Below are positions 16,612 through 23,519 of a DNA stretch of 54,726 nucleotides, piece after piece (the first letter of the stretch is position 1; every line of letters starts with the position of its first letter). The translations under genes and the position numbers were made by a program. Source of the stretch: Propionibacteriaceae bacterium (GTDB lineage: Bacteria > Actinomycetota > Actinomycetes > Propionibacteriales > Propionibacteriaceae); NCBI GenBank assembly GCA_027492675.1, contig JAPUEI010000077.1, forward strand, positions 1 through 54,726, given 5' to 3'. Below the pieces are notes generated by a model. It saw only the letters and a list, made by a program, of their open reading frames with translations. It did no database searches and was not told the origin of the DNA.

Positions 16612-18660
16612 TCACTCCACGAGGTCGAAGACGATGAGGTCCGCGTCGGGGGCCAGCTCAAAACGAGGTGTGACTCCGGTGGCCAGCTCCTCAGCCGTGA
16701 CGATCTGCCCGTCGTGCCGGTACCGGCAGCCCGCGCGCACCGTGCGGGGTCGGAGGGTGGTCTGGTCGGGTCGCTGTGCCCGCGCGTACACCAACAGCAC
16801 GCTCTGGGATGGCGTGCCGTACTCCACGGCATAGACCGGGTCCGAGGGAGTTCCGTGGAACTCGACCCGGCCAGCGTGGATCGTCTCCCGAATCTCCCGG
16901 TAGCGCCCAACCATCTGGGCACCCAGATCACGCTCCCGCTGGGTCCACGAGCCGAGATCGCCGCCGATGCCGAGGACGCCGGCCATGGCGACCATGAAAC
17001 GGTACGTGAGGCTGGCCGGCTCGGTGTCGAGGCGGTCAGGCTCGTCGGTGACCCACGAGCTCATCACGTGAGGCCCGTACGCCGACAGGAAGCCGTGCTG
17101 GATCGCCAGCCGGTCCCTCGGACCGGTCTCGTCGCTCGTCCAGACCACGTCGCTGACGGCGAGTACGGCGGGGTCGATCCTGCCGCCGCCTCCGCTGCAC
17201 GCCTCGACGGTGACGTGCGGGAACTCCTCGCGGATCATCCGCATGACGTCGAGGTAGCCCCGGGCGTGCTGGACCGACCACTCACGCCCATGACGATCAC
17301 CCGGTCGGCCGCCGTCGGTCACCGGACGGTTCATGTCCCACTTGAGGTACGTGATGCGGGAGTCGGCCAGCAACGTCCGCAGCCAGCCCTTCGTCCAGTC
17401 GATGACCTCGGGCCGCCCGAAGTCGAGGACGTACTGGTTCCTGATGGTGATCAGCGGACGATCCCCCGCCCGGTAGACCCACTCGGGATGCGCCTCGTAC
17501 AGGTGCGAGCGGGGGTTCACGGCTTCAGGTTCGACCCAGAGGCCGAACCGCATCCCTCTGTCGAGGACGCCGGTGATCAGCGGGTCGAGCCCGTCGGGGA
17601 ACTTCGCCGGATCGGGCCACCAATCACCCAGGCCCCCGCGATCGTCATCGCGTCCGAGGAACCAGCCGTCGTCCACGACGAAGACCTCGGCGCCCAGCGC
17701 TGCCGCGTGCTCGCCGAGACGGAGCTGGTGATCGACCCGTACGTCGAACGTCGTGGCGTACCAAGAGTTGTAGACGATGGGCCGCTCGGCCAGAGCCATC
17801 GAACGGGCGAGCACGGTCCGCTGGTAGGCATGCCACCTGTCCCGCAGGCCGGCCATCCCATCGGGGGCATGTACGCCCAGGGTCGTCGGCGTCGTGAACG
17901 ACTGCCCGGGCTCGAGGTCGATGACGCACGTCTCGTCATCGACACCGCACGCGACGCGGGTCCTGCTGCGGAACGGCTGCACATCGACGAGCAGCCGCCA
18001 GGACCCGCTGTGGGCGAGCGCGACGCCCCAGGCCGGGGCGTCTGGGGCCTGCGAGGACACGGCGACCACCGGCGAGTAGTCGTGCGACGTGATGCCTTGA
18101 CGGCTGCCGATGGAGAACTCACCGGCGGGGAGGACGACCGTGGACGGAGTGAACTCCCGCGACCAGTGTCCGGCGAGGAAGTCCACGCGCACCGGACCCG
18201 CCACCGGCAGCTGCCAGGCGGGGCTGAACGCGCGGGTCAGCGAGCACGGCTCGGCGCCCGTGTTGGTGATCACGGCATGCTTCGCGACAACGTCGTGAGC
18301 GCGGTTGGCCTCCACCACGAGGGTCACCGAGAGCCGCCCGGCCGTGTCGTACGCCGTCGCGGTGAAGGTGGAATCGAGTCCGTCGTCGGTGAACGCCACC
18401 TCGTCCTCGGGCCACATCAGCCGTGCCCCGACGATCCCGTCCGGGTGCTCGACGACGAGCTCGGCGCCACGGACCTGGCGCGTGCCCAGAGCGGAGTACT
18501 CGGACGGGAGCCGATCCGCCGGACTGAGGAAGGAGGCGACCGGCTCAGGCCGCCACGCGGTGGGATCTGTCCCGGTCCAGTCCTGCAGTACGGGTCCGGC
18601 TCCGTCAGGCGCGAGGTCGATCACGTACCGGGTGGTGGCCGTTCTCAACTCCCAGCTCAT
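16612..18660 (-). CDS. Alpha-galactosidase, glycoside hydrolase family 36
   Basis: The 682-aa enzyme hydrolyses terminal alpha-1,6-galactosides such as melibiose or raffinose-type sugars (family knowledge). Visible are the N-terminal beta-sandwich, the nucleophile motif LKWDMNR with Asp442, and the acid/base motif VVWTSDETGPRDR with Asp510. The 68-residue spacing is in the range usual for bacterial GH36. Other signatures are FGLWVEPEAVNP and CSGGGGRIDP. No signal peptide is seen, so it acts inside the cell on imported sugar. Its ATG overlaps the stop codon of a 37-codon leader ORF (ATGA), and no Shine-Dalgarno precedes it, so translation probably depends on the leader. Confidence 0.93.
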   Translation of the reverse strand: MSWELRTATTRYVIDLAPDGAGPVLQDWTGTDPTAWRPEPVASFLSPADRLPSEYSALGTRQVRGAELVVEHPDGIVGARLMWPEDEVAFTDDGLDSTFTATAYDTAGRLSVTLVVEANRAHDVVAKHAVITNTGAEPCSLTRAFSPAWQLPVAGPVRVDFLAGHWSREFTPSTVVLPAGEFSIGSRQGITSHDYSPVVAVSSQAPDAPAWGVALAHSGSWRLLVDVQPFRSRTRVACGVDDETCVIDLEPGQSFTTPTTLGVHAPDGMAGLRDRWHAYQRTVLARSMALAERPIVYNSWYATTFDVRVDHQLRLGEHAAALGAEVFVVDDGWFLGRDDDRGGLGDWWPDPAKFPDGLDPLITGVLDRGMRFGLWVEPEAVNPRSHLYEAHPEWVYRAGDRPLITIRNQYVLDFGRPEVIDWTKGWLRTLLADSRITYLKWDMNRPVTDGGRPGDRHGREWSVQHARGYLDVMRMIREEFPHVTVEACSGGGGRIDPAVLAVSDVVWTSDETGPRDRLAIQHGFLSAYGPHVMSSWVTDEPDRLDTEPASLTYRFMVAMAGVLGIGGDLGSWTQRERDLGAQMVGRYREIRETIHAGRVEFHGTPSDPVYAVEYGTPSQSVLLVYARAQRPDQTTLRPRTVRAGCRYRHDGQIVTAEELATGVTPRFELAPDADLIVFDLVE

Positions 18661-18770
18661 CGACGTGGTCCGATCGTGGACGGAGCGACGGGCGTCCCTG
18701 GGCTGGCCGTCGTTCGAGCCCCCGATGAGGCGACGATGCGGTGGTGTGACTCGGCGTCGATGGTGATCAC
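18657..18770 (-). CDS. 37-codon leaderless leader ORF coupled to the alpha-galactosidase
   Basis: GTG 18770 lies exactly 7 nt after the -10 TAGCAT (18783-18778). The frame runs 37 codons and stops with TGA at 18659-18657, overlapping the alpha-galactosidase ATG as ATGA. The first six residues, VITIDA, mirror VINVDA, the start of the DUF5107 protein behind the duplicate promoter. The rest has no recognisable homology and no run of regulatory codons as in classical attenuation. I infer that it is a relic of promoter duplication now used to load ribosomes onto a gene lacking its own Shine-Dalgarno. Confidence 0.55.
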   Translation of the reverse strand: MITIDAESHHRIVASSGARTTASPGTPVAPSTIGPRR

Positions 18771-18774
18771 CTGC

Positions 18775-18842
18775 TCGATGCTAGGCACAGGGCCCGCCGC
18801 GACAAATGCACGATCCGACGCGCAACCTGGACCATTCTCTGA
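18775..18842 (-). promoter_or_regulatory. AraC-controlled leaderless promoter of the alpha-galactosidase
   Basis: This is a second copy of the promoter at 15554-15622. It has a -10 TAGCAT (18783-18778), a -35-like TTTGTC (18806-18801, 17-bp spacer), then upstream TCGTGCATT (18813-18805), TCCAGGT (18831-18825) and TCAGAGAAT (18842-18834). The blocks are conserved while the DNA between them has diverged, which supports protein binding. Spacing to the -10 differs by one base between the copies. Confidence 0.7.
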
Positions 18843-18867
18843 AGTCGGGGTCGGACCCTCGAGGCGG

Positions 18868-19443
18868 CTAGCCCCTGAGAACGTGGGCGCCCGGCTCGTA
18901 CTCCCTGCGGATCTTCGAGGCCTGCGGTTCCCAGGTCTCCTCGCAGGCGTGGAGGAGCAGGTTGGCGGCCACCCGAAGCTCGGGGTCGCTCCAGTCCAGC
19001 CCACCCTTCGTGCCCCGCCTCAGCGCCTCGCCCAGGTCAACGGACCAGCGGTCGACGGTGAACACCGGCTGGTACAGATCGGGCACCTCGCCGTGCTCGT
19101 TGAGCCGCGCCTTGGTCGCCTCCGGCAGCCACTCGCCGTCCGGTGGCTGGTGCAGGAGTTCGCCGGCCACATGACGAAGCTGGTCGCGAGACAAGGTGGC
19201 GCGACCCCCGGTCGTACGCGCCATCACGTACGCGAGGTCGCGAGCCCAGGTATCGAGGTCGAAACTCAGGTCCACGTCATTCTCGGGATCGCCGAGCTGA
19301 CGCCGAAGTACGTCGATCTCTTTGTCGTTCCACCGCTCGCTCTGGCGCCATTGCACGCCGGCGAATGAGTCGATCACGTCCCAGATGCGACCGCGCGCGT
19401 ATCCCTCAGCGGCTAGGGCGGCGACGACCTGGTCGGTGGTCAT
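18868..19443 (-). CDS. Uncharacterised 191-aa protein
   Basis: I recognise no domain. The protein is soluble and acidic, rich in Trp and in Asp/Glu, and appears largely helical: MTTDQVVAALAAEGYARGRI at the start, TWARDLAYVMARTTGGRATL in the middle. There is no signal peptide or membrane segment. Codon usage matches its neighbours, so it is very likely a real gene. TAACGT lies 5 nt before the ATG, possibly a leaderless promoter. It stands upstream of the alpha-galactosidase promoter but shows no functional link to it. Confidence 0.7.
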   Translation of the reverse strand: MTTDQVVAALAAEGYARGRIWDVIDSFAGVQWRQSERWNDKEIDVLRRQLGDPENDVDLSFDLDTWARDLAYVMARTTGGRATLSRDQLRHVAGELLHQPPDGEWLPEATKARLNEHGEVPDLYQPVFTVDRWSVDLGEALRRGTKGGLDWSDPELRVAANLLLHACEETWEPQASKIRREYEPGAHVLRG

Positions 19444-19600
19444 AGGTCACGTTAAGGCCTGGTCGCTGCGAATTTCCATACCTTGACAATCGCGCCGAAG
19501 GTACAAAGGCATCCGGCGGCTACCGGCTCGGCGGCACACGCCCGGCAGAGTCCACGATCGTCACGCTCGACACGATGCTGCTGGCGGGCGACGAGGCGAC

Positions 19601-19909
19601 CTACCGGCGAGGGTGACCGGGGACCGTCTCGTACGCCTCCACAACCGGCGGTACGGCGAGGTGCCCGTGCCACTCGCTGATCAGCGCCCGCATCGCGGGG
19701 TCGTTCTCGACGCGCACCTGATCCGCCTCGTACGTCGCCCTGTCGACGTAGTCGAACACCTCCACGAAGGACGCGTCGTCGTCGAGGCTCCACTGCAGCC
19801 GGGCCGAGATCCCGCCCGGCGCCTCGTACGTCACCCTCGCTCGCTCGAAGAACTCCTCGAGTGCCGACCGCGAGGTCGCCAGCCGACAGCGCAGGTAGAG
19901 GGTGATCAC
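19601..19909 (-). CDS. Small dimeric-barrel (monooxygenase-like) protein
   Basis: The 102-aa product begins at GTG 19909 (VITLYLRCRLATSRSALEEF), overlapping the aldo/keto reductase stop by GTGA. The order of a short N-terminal strand, a helix, a W-containing strand with acidic loop, and a FVEVFDYVDRATYEADQVRV segment resembles small ferredoxin-like alpha+beta dimeric-barrel proteins of the antibiotic-biosynthesis-monooxygenase/NIPSNAP kind. No catalytic residue can be assigned. Tight coupling suggests it works with the reductase. Confidence 0.65.
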   Translation of the reverse strand: MITLYLRCRLATSRSALEEFFERARVTYEAPGGISARLQWSLDDDASFVEVFDYVDRATYEADQVRVENDPAMRALISEWHGHLAVPPVVEAYETVPGHPRR

Positions 19910-20874
19910 GCGAAGTACGACGGGGGGCGGGACACGTACGGCGCCTCGAGCGCCTCCACCTCGTCGGCGGTGAGTTCGATCTCCAGCGCCGCCACGGCAT
20001 CGGTGAGGTGGTGCGGCTTGGTGGCGCCGACGATCGGGGCGGTGACCACCGGGTTGCGCAGCACCCAGGCGAGCGCGATCTGAGCCATCGGCACGCCACG
20101 AGCGGCGGCGACCTTCTCCACCGCACCGACGACCGCGGCGTCCGCCTCGCCGTAGTGCCGCATCATCTGGTCGGAGCCGTCGCGGGTCGTGTCCGTACCC
20201 CACGGACGGGTCAGCCGGCCGCGGCCCAGCGGGCTCCACGGCAGCACTCCGACACCTTGGTCCGCGCACAGCCCGTACATCTCGCGCTCCTCCTCCCGCT
20301 GGATGAGGTTGTACTGATCCTGCATCGTCACGAACTCGGTCCACCCGTGGAGGCGGGCGGTGTACTGCAGCTTCGAGAACTGCCACGCCCACATGCTGGA
20401 GGCGCCGATGTAGCGGGCCTTGCCGGCGCGTACGACGTCGTGGAGGGCCTCCATCGTCTCCTCGACAGGGGTGTTCGGGTCCCAGCGATGGATCTGGTAA
20501 AGGTCGACGTAGTCGGTCCCGAGCCTTGTCAGTGAGGCATCGATGTTCTCCATGATCGACTTGCGCGACAGGCCGGAGCCGCCGGGGCCGTCGTGCATGT
20601 GGCCGTGGACCTTCGTGGCCAGCACGATCTGCTCGCGGGTCGAGAACGTCCGCATCGCGCGCCCCGCGAACTCCTCGGAGCTGCCGCCGGAGTAGACGTT
20701 GGCGGTGTCCCAGAACGTGATGCCGAGTTCGACGGCCTGGGCGAAGAACGACTGCGCCTGCTCCTCGTCGAGCACCCACGGGTGGCCGCCGCGCGTGGCG
20801 TCGCCGTAACTCATGCACCCCAGCGCGAGCCGGGAGACGCGAAGACCTGTGCTGCCGAGACGGATCTGTTCCAT
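19906..20874 (-). CDS. Aldo/keto reductase
   Basis: The 322-aa TIM-barrel NADPH-dependent oxidoreductase has LGSTGLRVSRLALGCMSYG at the N-terminus. The catalytic tetrad pattern is visible: Asp and Tyr in FWDTANVYSGG, Lys in IVLATKVHG, and His in DLYQIHRWDP. The cofactor-binding end VVTAPIVGATKPHHL is also present. It is of the YghZ/Tas-like actinobacterial type; the substrate is unknown. TAGGCT (20887-20882 on the minus strand) lies 7 nt before the ATG with no Shine-Dalgarno, so the mRNA is probably leaderless. It is followed by a coupled 102-aa protein. Confidence 0.93.
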   Translation of the reverse strand: MEQIRLGSTGLRVSRLALGCMSYGDATRGGHPWVLDEEQAQSFFAQAVELGITFWDTANVYSGGSSEEFAGRAMRTFSTREQIVLATKVHGHMHDGPGGSGLSRKSIMENIDASLTRLGTDYVDLYQIHRWDPNTPVEETMEALHDVVRAGKARYIGASSMWAWQFSKLQYTARLHGWTEFVTMQDQYNLIQREEEREMYGLCADQGVGVLPWSPLGRGRLTRPWGTDTTRDGSDQMMRHYGEADAAVVGAVEKVAAARGVPMAQIALAWVLRNPVVTAPIVGATKPHHLTDAVAALEIELTADEVEALEAPYVSRPPSYFA

Positions 20875-20881
20875 GGACGTC

Positions 20882-20887
20882 AGCCTA
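20882..20887 (-). promoter_or_regulatory. -10 box of a leaderless promoter (aldo/keto reductase)
   Basis: TAGGCT on the minus strand is followed by 7 nt and then the ATG, the same geometry as in front of the genes at 15549, 18770, 39309 and 48933. No clear -35 was identified. Confidence 0.55.
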
Positions 20888-20927
20888 GGAGGCGGCCGGG
20901 CGCCACGGGGCGAGCGTCGGCACCGCG

Positions 20928-21088
20928 TCCCCCGATGTGGTCGCTATTCCGGGGTCTGCTCTTTCGCTGCGACGCGTGTCCCCCGAAGTTGTCGCTATCA
21001 CCGCGATTGCGAGCCCTATTGCGACAACGTCGGGGGAATGGGTCGATGCGCACCTGTTGACGCTCGGAATAGCGACAACGTCGGGGGA
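20928..21088. repeat. Four copies of a 20-bp repeat in inverted pairs
   Basis: Consensus TCCCCCGACGTTGTCGCTAT. Forward copies are at 20928-20947 and 20979-20998; reverse copies are at 21018-21037 and 21069-21088. Copies are 2-3 mismatches or fewer from the consensus, and the start-to-start distances are 51, 39 and 51 bp, so the cluster is symmetric: a 51-bp unit followed by its inverted copy. It can fold into a long stem. It fills the 235-bp gap upstream of the aldo/keto reductase. It has no gene and resembles a dispersed extragenic palindrome family. Confidence 0.8.
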
Positions 21089-21109
21089 ATGGCTGGCGTG
21101 CGAGGCGGG

Positions 21110-21655
21110 TCAGGCGCGGCGGAGGTTCTGCAGGAGCCGTACGAGGTCGTTGCGGTTCCGCTCCGTCGTACCGCTGGCGGGGGCCGTGACGGCGATGATC
21201 TGTACGAGCATGCCGTCGACCGTGACCAGCGCCACCTCGTCAGCGCCCATGTAGCAGCTGCTGGCGCACTCCGAGTACTGGTTGGAGAACACAGTCGCCG
21301 AACCGACCGGGGTCGCGATCTGGGCTGTACGAGCGCGGGGCGGAGGCGTCGGGTAGAAGCCGTGGTCACCGTTCTCGGGGGTGTCGGCGGTCGCGACGCA
21401 GCCGGGCGTCAGCACGGCACCCTGGTAGTCGCCGCCCAGCGAGAACCTCTGAATGCTCGCGGCACACGTAGGGTCCGCGGACAGCTTGGCATCGCCCACC
21501 ACAACCCCCGAGAGCCTCACGGGGCCCAGGACGACCTCGGCGGCGGAGGTCGGCGTCCCGGGGAGCGTCCGACTCGCAGGGTGACTGGAAGAGGCGACCG
21601 GGACCGGGGAGCACGCGGCCAGCAGCACCACCGCGACCACCAGCGCCCACCTCAC
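21110..21655 (-). CDS. Putative lipoprotein, unknown function
   Basis: The open frame extends further, but GTG 21655 gives a classic short lipoprotein signal: VRW, a hydrophobic ALVVAVVLL, then lipobox LLAAC. TACTCT lies 6 nt before this GTG and could be a leaderless -10. The mature ~160 residues contain four or five further Cys (PTCAAS, TPGCVA, CASSC) and resemble small secreted or sensor-type domains, but I recognise no family. A role outside the membrane is all that can be said. Confidence 0.65.
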   Translation of the reverse strand: MRWALVVAVVLLAACSPVPVASSSHPASRTLPGTPTSAAEVVLGPVRLSGVVVGDAKLSADPTCAASIQRFSLGGDYQGAVLTPGCVATADTPENGDHGFYPTPPPRARTAQIATPVGSATVFSNQYSECASSCYMGADEVALVTVDGMLVQIIAVTAPASGTTERNRNDLVRLLQNLRRA

Positions 21656-21722
21656 GCAGGAAGAGTAAGCGCGAACCGGGGCCGTCGGAAGGTCCGTACA
21701 CCTGTCACCGCACCCCCACCAT

Positions 21723-21882
21723 GACGTCGCACCCCATCGGCAGGGTGCGGCGTCATGCACGGGGTGCGACGTGGATCCCGGACACCAACGCCGACGCCAC
21801 ACCCCTACTGCGACGTCACACCCCATCGATGGGGTGTGGCGTCGCACATGGGGTGTGGGGTGGCCTGATGGGGTGTGGGGTC
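21723..21882. repeat. Array of GACGTCRCACCCCAT palindromic repeats
   Basis: The gap between the lipoprotein and HNH genes holds related units in both orientations. A hairpin at 21723-21754 has 12-bp arms GACGTCGCACCC/GGGTGCGGCGTC. A single reverse unit lies at 21761-21772 and a forward unit at 21793-21805. A 34-bp palindrome without loop lies at 21811-21844 (17-bp arms, one mismatch). ATGGGGTGTGG occurs at 21829, 21848 and 21868, i.e. every 19-20 bp. No gene is present. It is too irregular and too palindromic for a CRISPR array. Confidence 0.75.
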
Positions 21883-21926
21883 AGCCCCACTCTGGGGTCG
21901 CGCGGACCACCGCGAGGTCGGCCAGC

Positions 21927-22373
21927 TCAGGCGGCGTTGAGGATGTCGATCACGCGGGGAACGTACGGCGTGCAGTGCAGCCGCTTCATCCCCGCACCGT
22001 GAGGCGTCCGGTTGGCCTTGCGGCCGTTGCACGACTGGCAGGCGGCGACGCAGTTCATCCACGAGTTCGCGCCACCCTGAGACTTCGGCCGCAGGTGGTC
22101 GACGGTGGTGGCGTGGCCGCCGCAGAAGGCGCAGGTACGGCGGTCGCGCGCGAGCACACCGGTCTTCGAGAACCCGGCCGGCTTGTACAGCCAGGTCGTC
22201 GCCACGAACCGTACGAGCCGGATGGTGACGGGGCGCGGGTAGGGGCCGAAGGTCGACGCGCCGTCCGCTTCCTCGACGATCGCGACACCACGCACGAGCA
22301 TGCCGATGGCGTGGTGGAACGTGACGCCGCCGAGTGGCTCGTACGACGCGTTCAGCAGGGAGACCTGCGTCAT
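21927..22373 (-). CDS. HNH endonuclease
   Basis: The 148-aa protein has a compact HNH nuclease domain in its second half. CAFCGG and SCNGRK form a two-pair Cys zinc ribbon (residues ~81-84 and 114-117), and TVDHLRPKSQGGANSWMNCV holds the catalytic His and the Asn. The N-terminal ~60 residues (MTQVSLLNASYEPLGGVTFH) are the family-typical leader of actinobacterial HNH proteins. GGAGGAGG lies about 7 nt before ATG 22373. The target and function are unknown; family members are often single-copy, chromosomal and constitutive. Confidence 0.9.
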   Translation of the reverse strand: MTQVSLLNASYEPLGGVTFHHAIGMLVRGVAIVEEADGASTFGPYPRPVTIRLVRFVATTWLYKPAGFSKTGVLARDRRTCAFCGGHATTVDHLRPKSQGGANSWMNCVAACQSCNGRKANRTPHGAGMKRLHCTPYVPRVIDILNAA

Positions 22374-22687
22374 CGGTTTCCTCCTCCCGCTGGCTGCGGA
22401 ACTGGGCCGTCTGGGACAGAGTCTGACGGCTGATCGGGCGGTGCGCCAGCACCTCGGCCGTACGAACCTCGGGCGTGTTCGTGAACGTTCGGCGCTGTAC
22501 GGCCTCGTCGAGGGTAAGGACCCCGTATCCGCACACGCCACGGAATTACGTGGAGTGCGTTGGCGTGGGGGTGCGGAACCCGCGCCTGTACACCGGAATG
22601 CTCGAGTTGCCACGGAGGGGTCGTCCGCTCCGCCCGGGAAATGTCAGCGGCGTCGTCTAGCGTGAGTTTCGAACGTGAGGAGACCCC
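22374..22687. other. 314-bp divergent intergenic region, no gene seen
   Basis: It lies between the HNH gene (minus) and the VOC gene (plus). TAGCGT at 22658-22663 is a reasonable -10 for the VOC gene. CCACGGAATTACGTGG around 22545 is a weak inverted repeat. Nothing else coding is supported. Confidence 0.4.
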
Positions 22688-23122
22688 ATGAGCCAGCGAT
22701 TCACCATCACCCTCGATGCCGCCGACCCGAAGGCGCTCGGTTCCTTCTGGGCCACCGCCCTGGGCTACGTCGAGGAGCCACCGCCAAGCCCGCACACCAC
22801 GTGGCAGGAGGCGTTCGAGGCGTGGCAGCTGCCCGCCGAGCGACACAACGACGCCTATGCCCTGGTCGACCCCGCAGGCATCGGGCCACGGTTCTTCCTG
22901 CAGAAGGTCCCCGAGCCGAAGACGGCCAAGAACCGGCTGCACCTCGATGTCTGGGTGCCTGGCGAGTCCCGGGAGAACCCGGCGTCGCCGGACGAGAAGC
23001 GCGCACACGCCACCCATCTCGTCGAGCACGGCGCCTCGATCCTCCACGAAGTAGACCAGTCCGGCATGGGCTTCTGGGTCGTGATGGCTGACCCGGAGGG
23101 CAACGAGTTCTGCGTCGTATGA
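22688..23122 (+). CDS. VOC-family (glyoxalase-like) protein
   Basis: The 144-aa protein has the vicinal-oxygen-chelate betaalphabeta-betabetabeta pattern: FTITLDAADPKALGSFWATA at the N-terminus, RLHLDVWVPGES in the middle, and the C-terminal GFWVVMADPEGNEFCVV with the metal-ligand-position Glu. It belongs to the Glyoxalase_6-like group common in actinobacteria; the substrate is unknown. GAGGAG lies 7 nt before ATG. A perfect hairpin follows the stop codon directly, so it is transcribed alone. Confidence 0.88.
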   Translation: MSQRFTITLDAADPKALGSFWATALGYVEEPPPSPHTTWQEAFEAWQLPAERHNDAYALVDPAGIGPRFFLQKVPEPKTAKNRLHLDVWVPGESRENPASPDEKRAHATHLVEHGASILHEVDQSGMGFWVVMADPEGNEFCVV

Positions 23123-23155
23123 CGACCAGCAGAGGCGTCACGGATCTGCTGGTCG
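23123..23155 (+). terminator. Perfect 11-bp hairpin after the VOC gene
   Basis: CGACCAGCAGA (23123-23133) and TCTGCTGGTCG (23145-23155) form a perfect stem with an 11-nt loop, starting at the base after the TGA. There is no T tract, as is common for actinobacterial terminators. Confidence 0.7.
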
Positions 23156-23519
23156 AGCGCTGAGCACACCAGGACGGTGTACGAGGGCGCACGTGGCCGT
23201 ACGCTCGCCGCCCCCGCGGAGGTCTGACCCGACCGCCGGGCCGACGACGACCTCCGCACCCCGGTGGCGCTCGCGATCAGTACCACCCTCGTCGAGGATC
23301 GGTTGGGCTCACGCTTCGACTACCTCGGTGTCCTCCTCCGCTGGCTCGTGGCCACCACGACACGGAGCACGCCGCAGGATCCGACCAAAGACAGCGCCCG
23401 ACGGCACCTCTCGGAAACCCCAAGAGATCTGTCCGAGGGCGCGACTAGGGTGGCCGATGGCGCCCGCAGTGAGCGCCAGTCCCCTACCTGCGAAGGATGC
23501 CGCCGTGCGTGCCGGGCCG
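23156..23519. other. 364-bp region upstream of the ABC exporter, no supported gene
   Basis: It holds the promoter of the exporter: TAGGGT at 23446-23451 is a fair -10 just ahead of an in-frame ATG at 23457. A stretch around 23267-23350 reads VALAISTTLVEDRLGSRFDY in one frame and could be a gene remnant, but it has no Shine-Dalgarno and no recognised homologue. Confidence 0.35.

Noticed and set aside
19483..19488. TTGACA as a -35 box on the plus strand
   Set aside because: There is no -10 at suitable distance and no plus-strand gene follows.
20928..21882. A CRISPR array
   Set aside because: Units occur in both orientations with irregular spacing and no unique spacers of constant length, and no cas genes are nearby.
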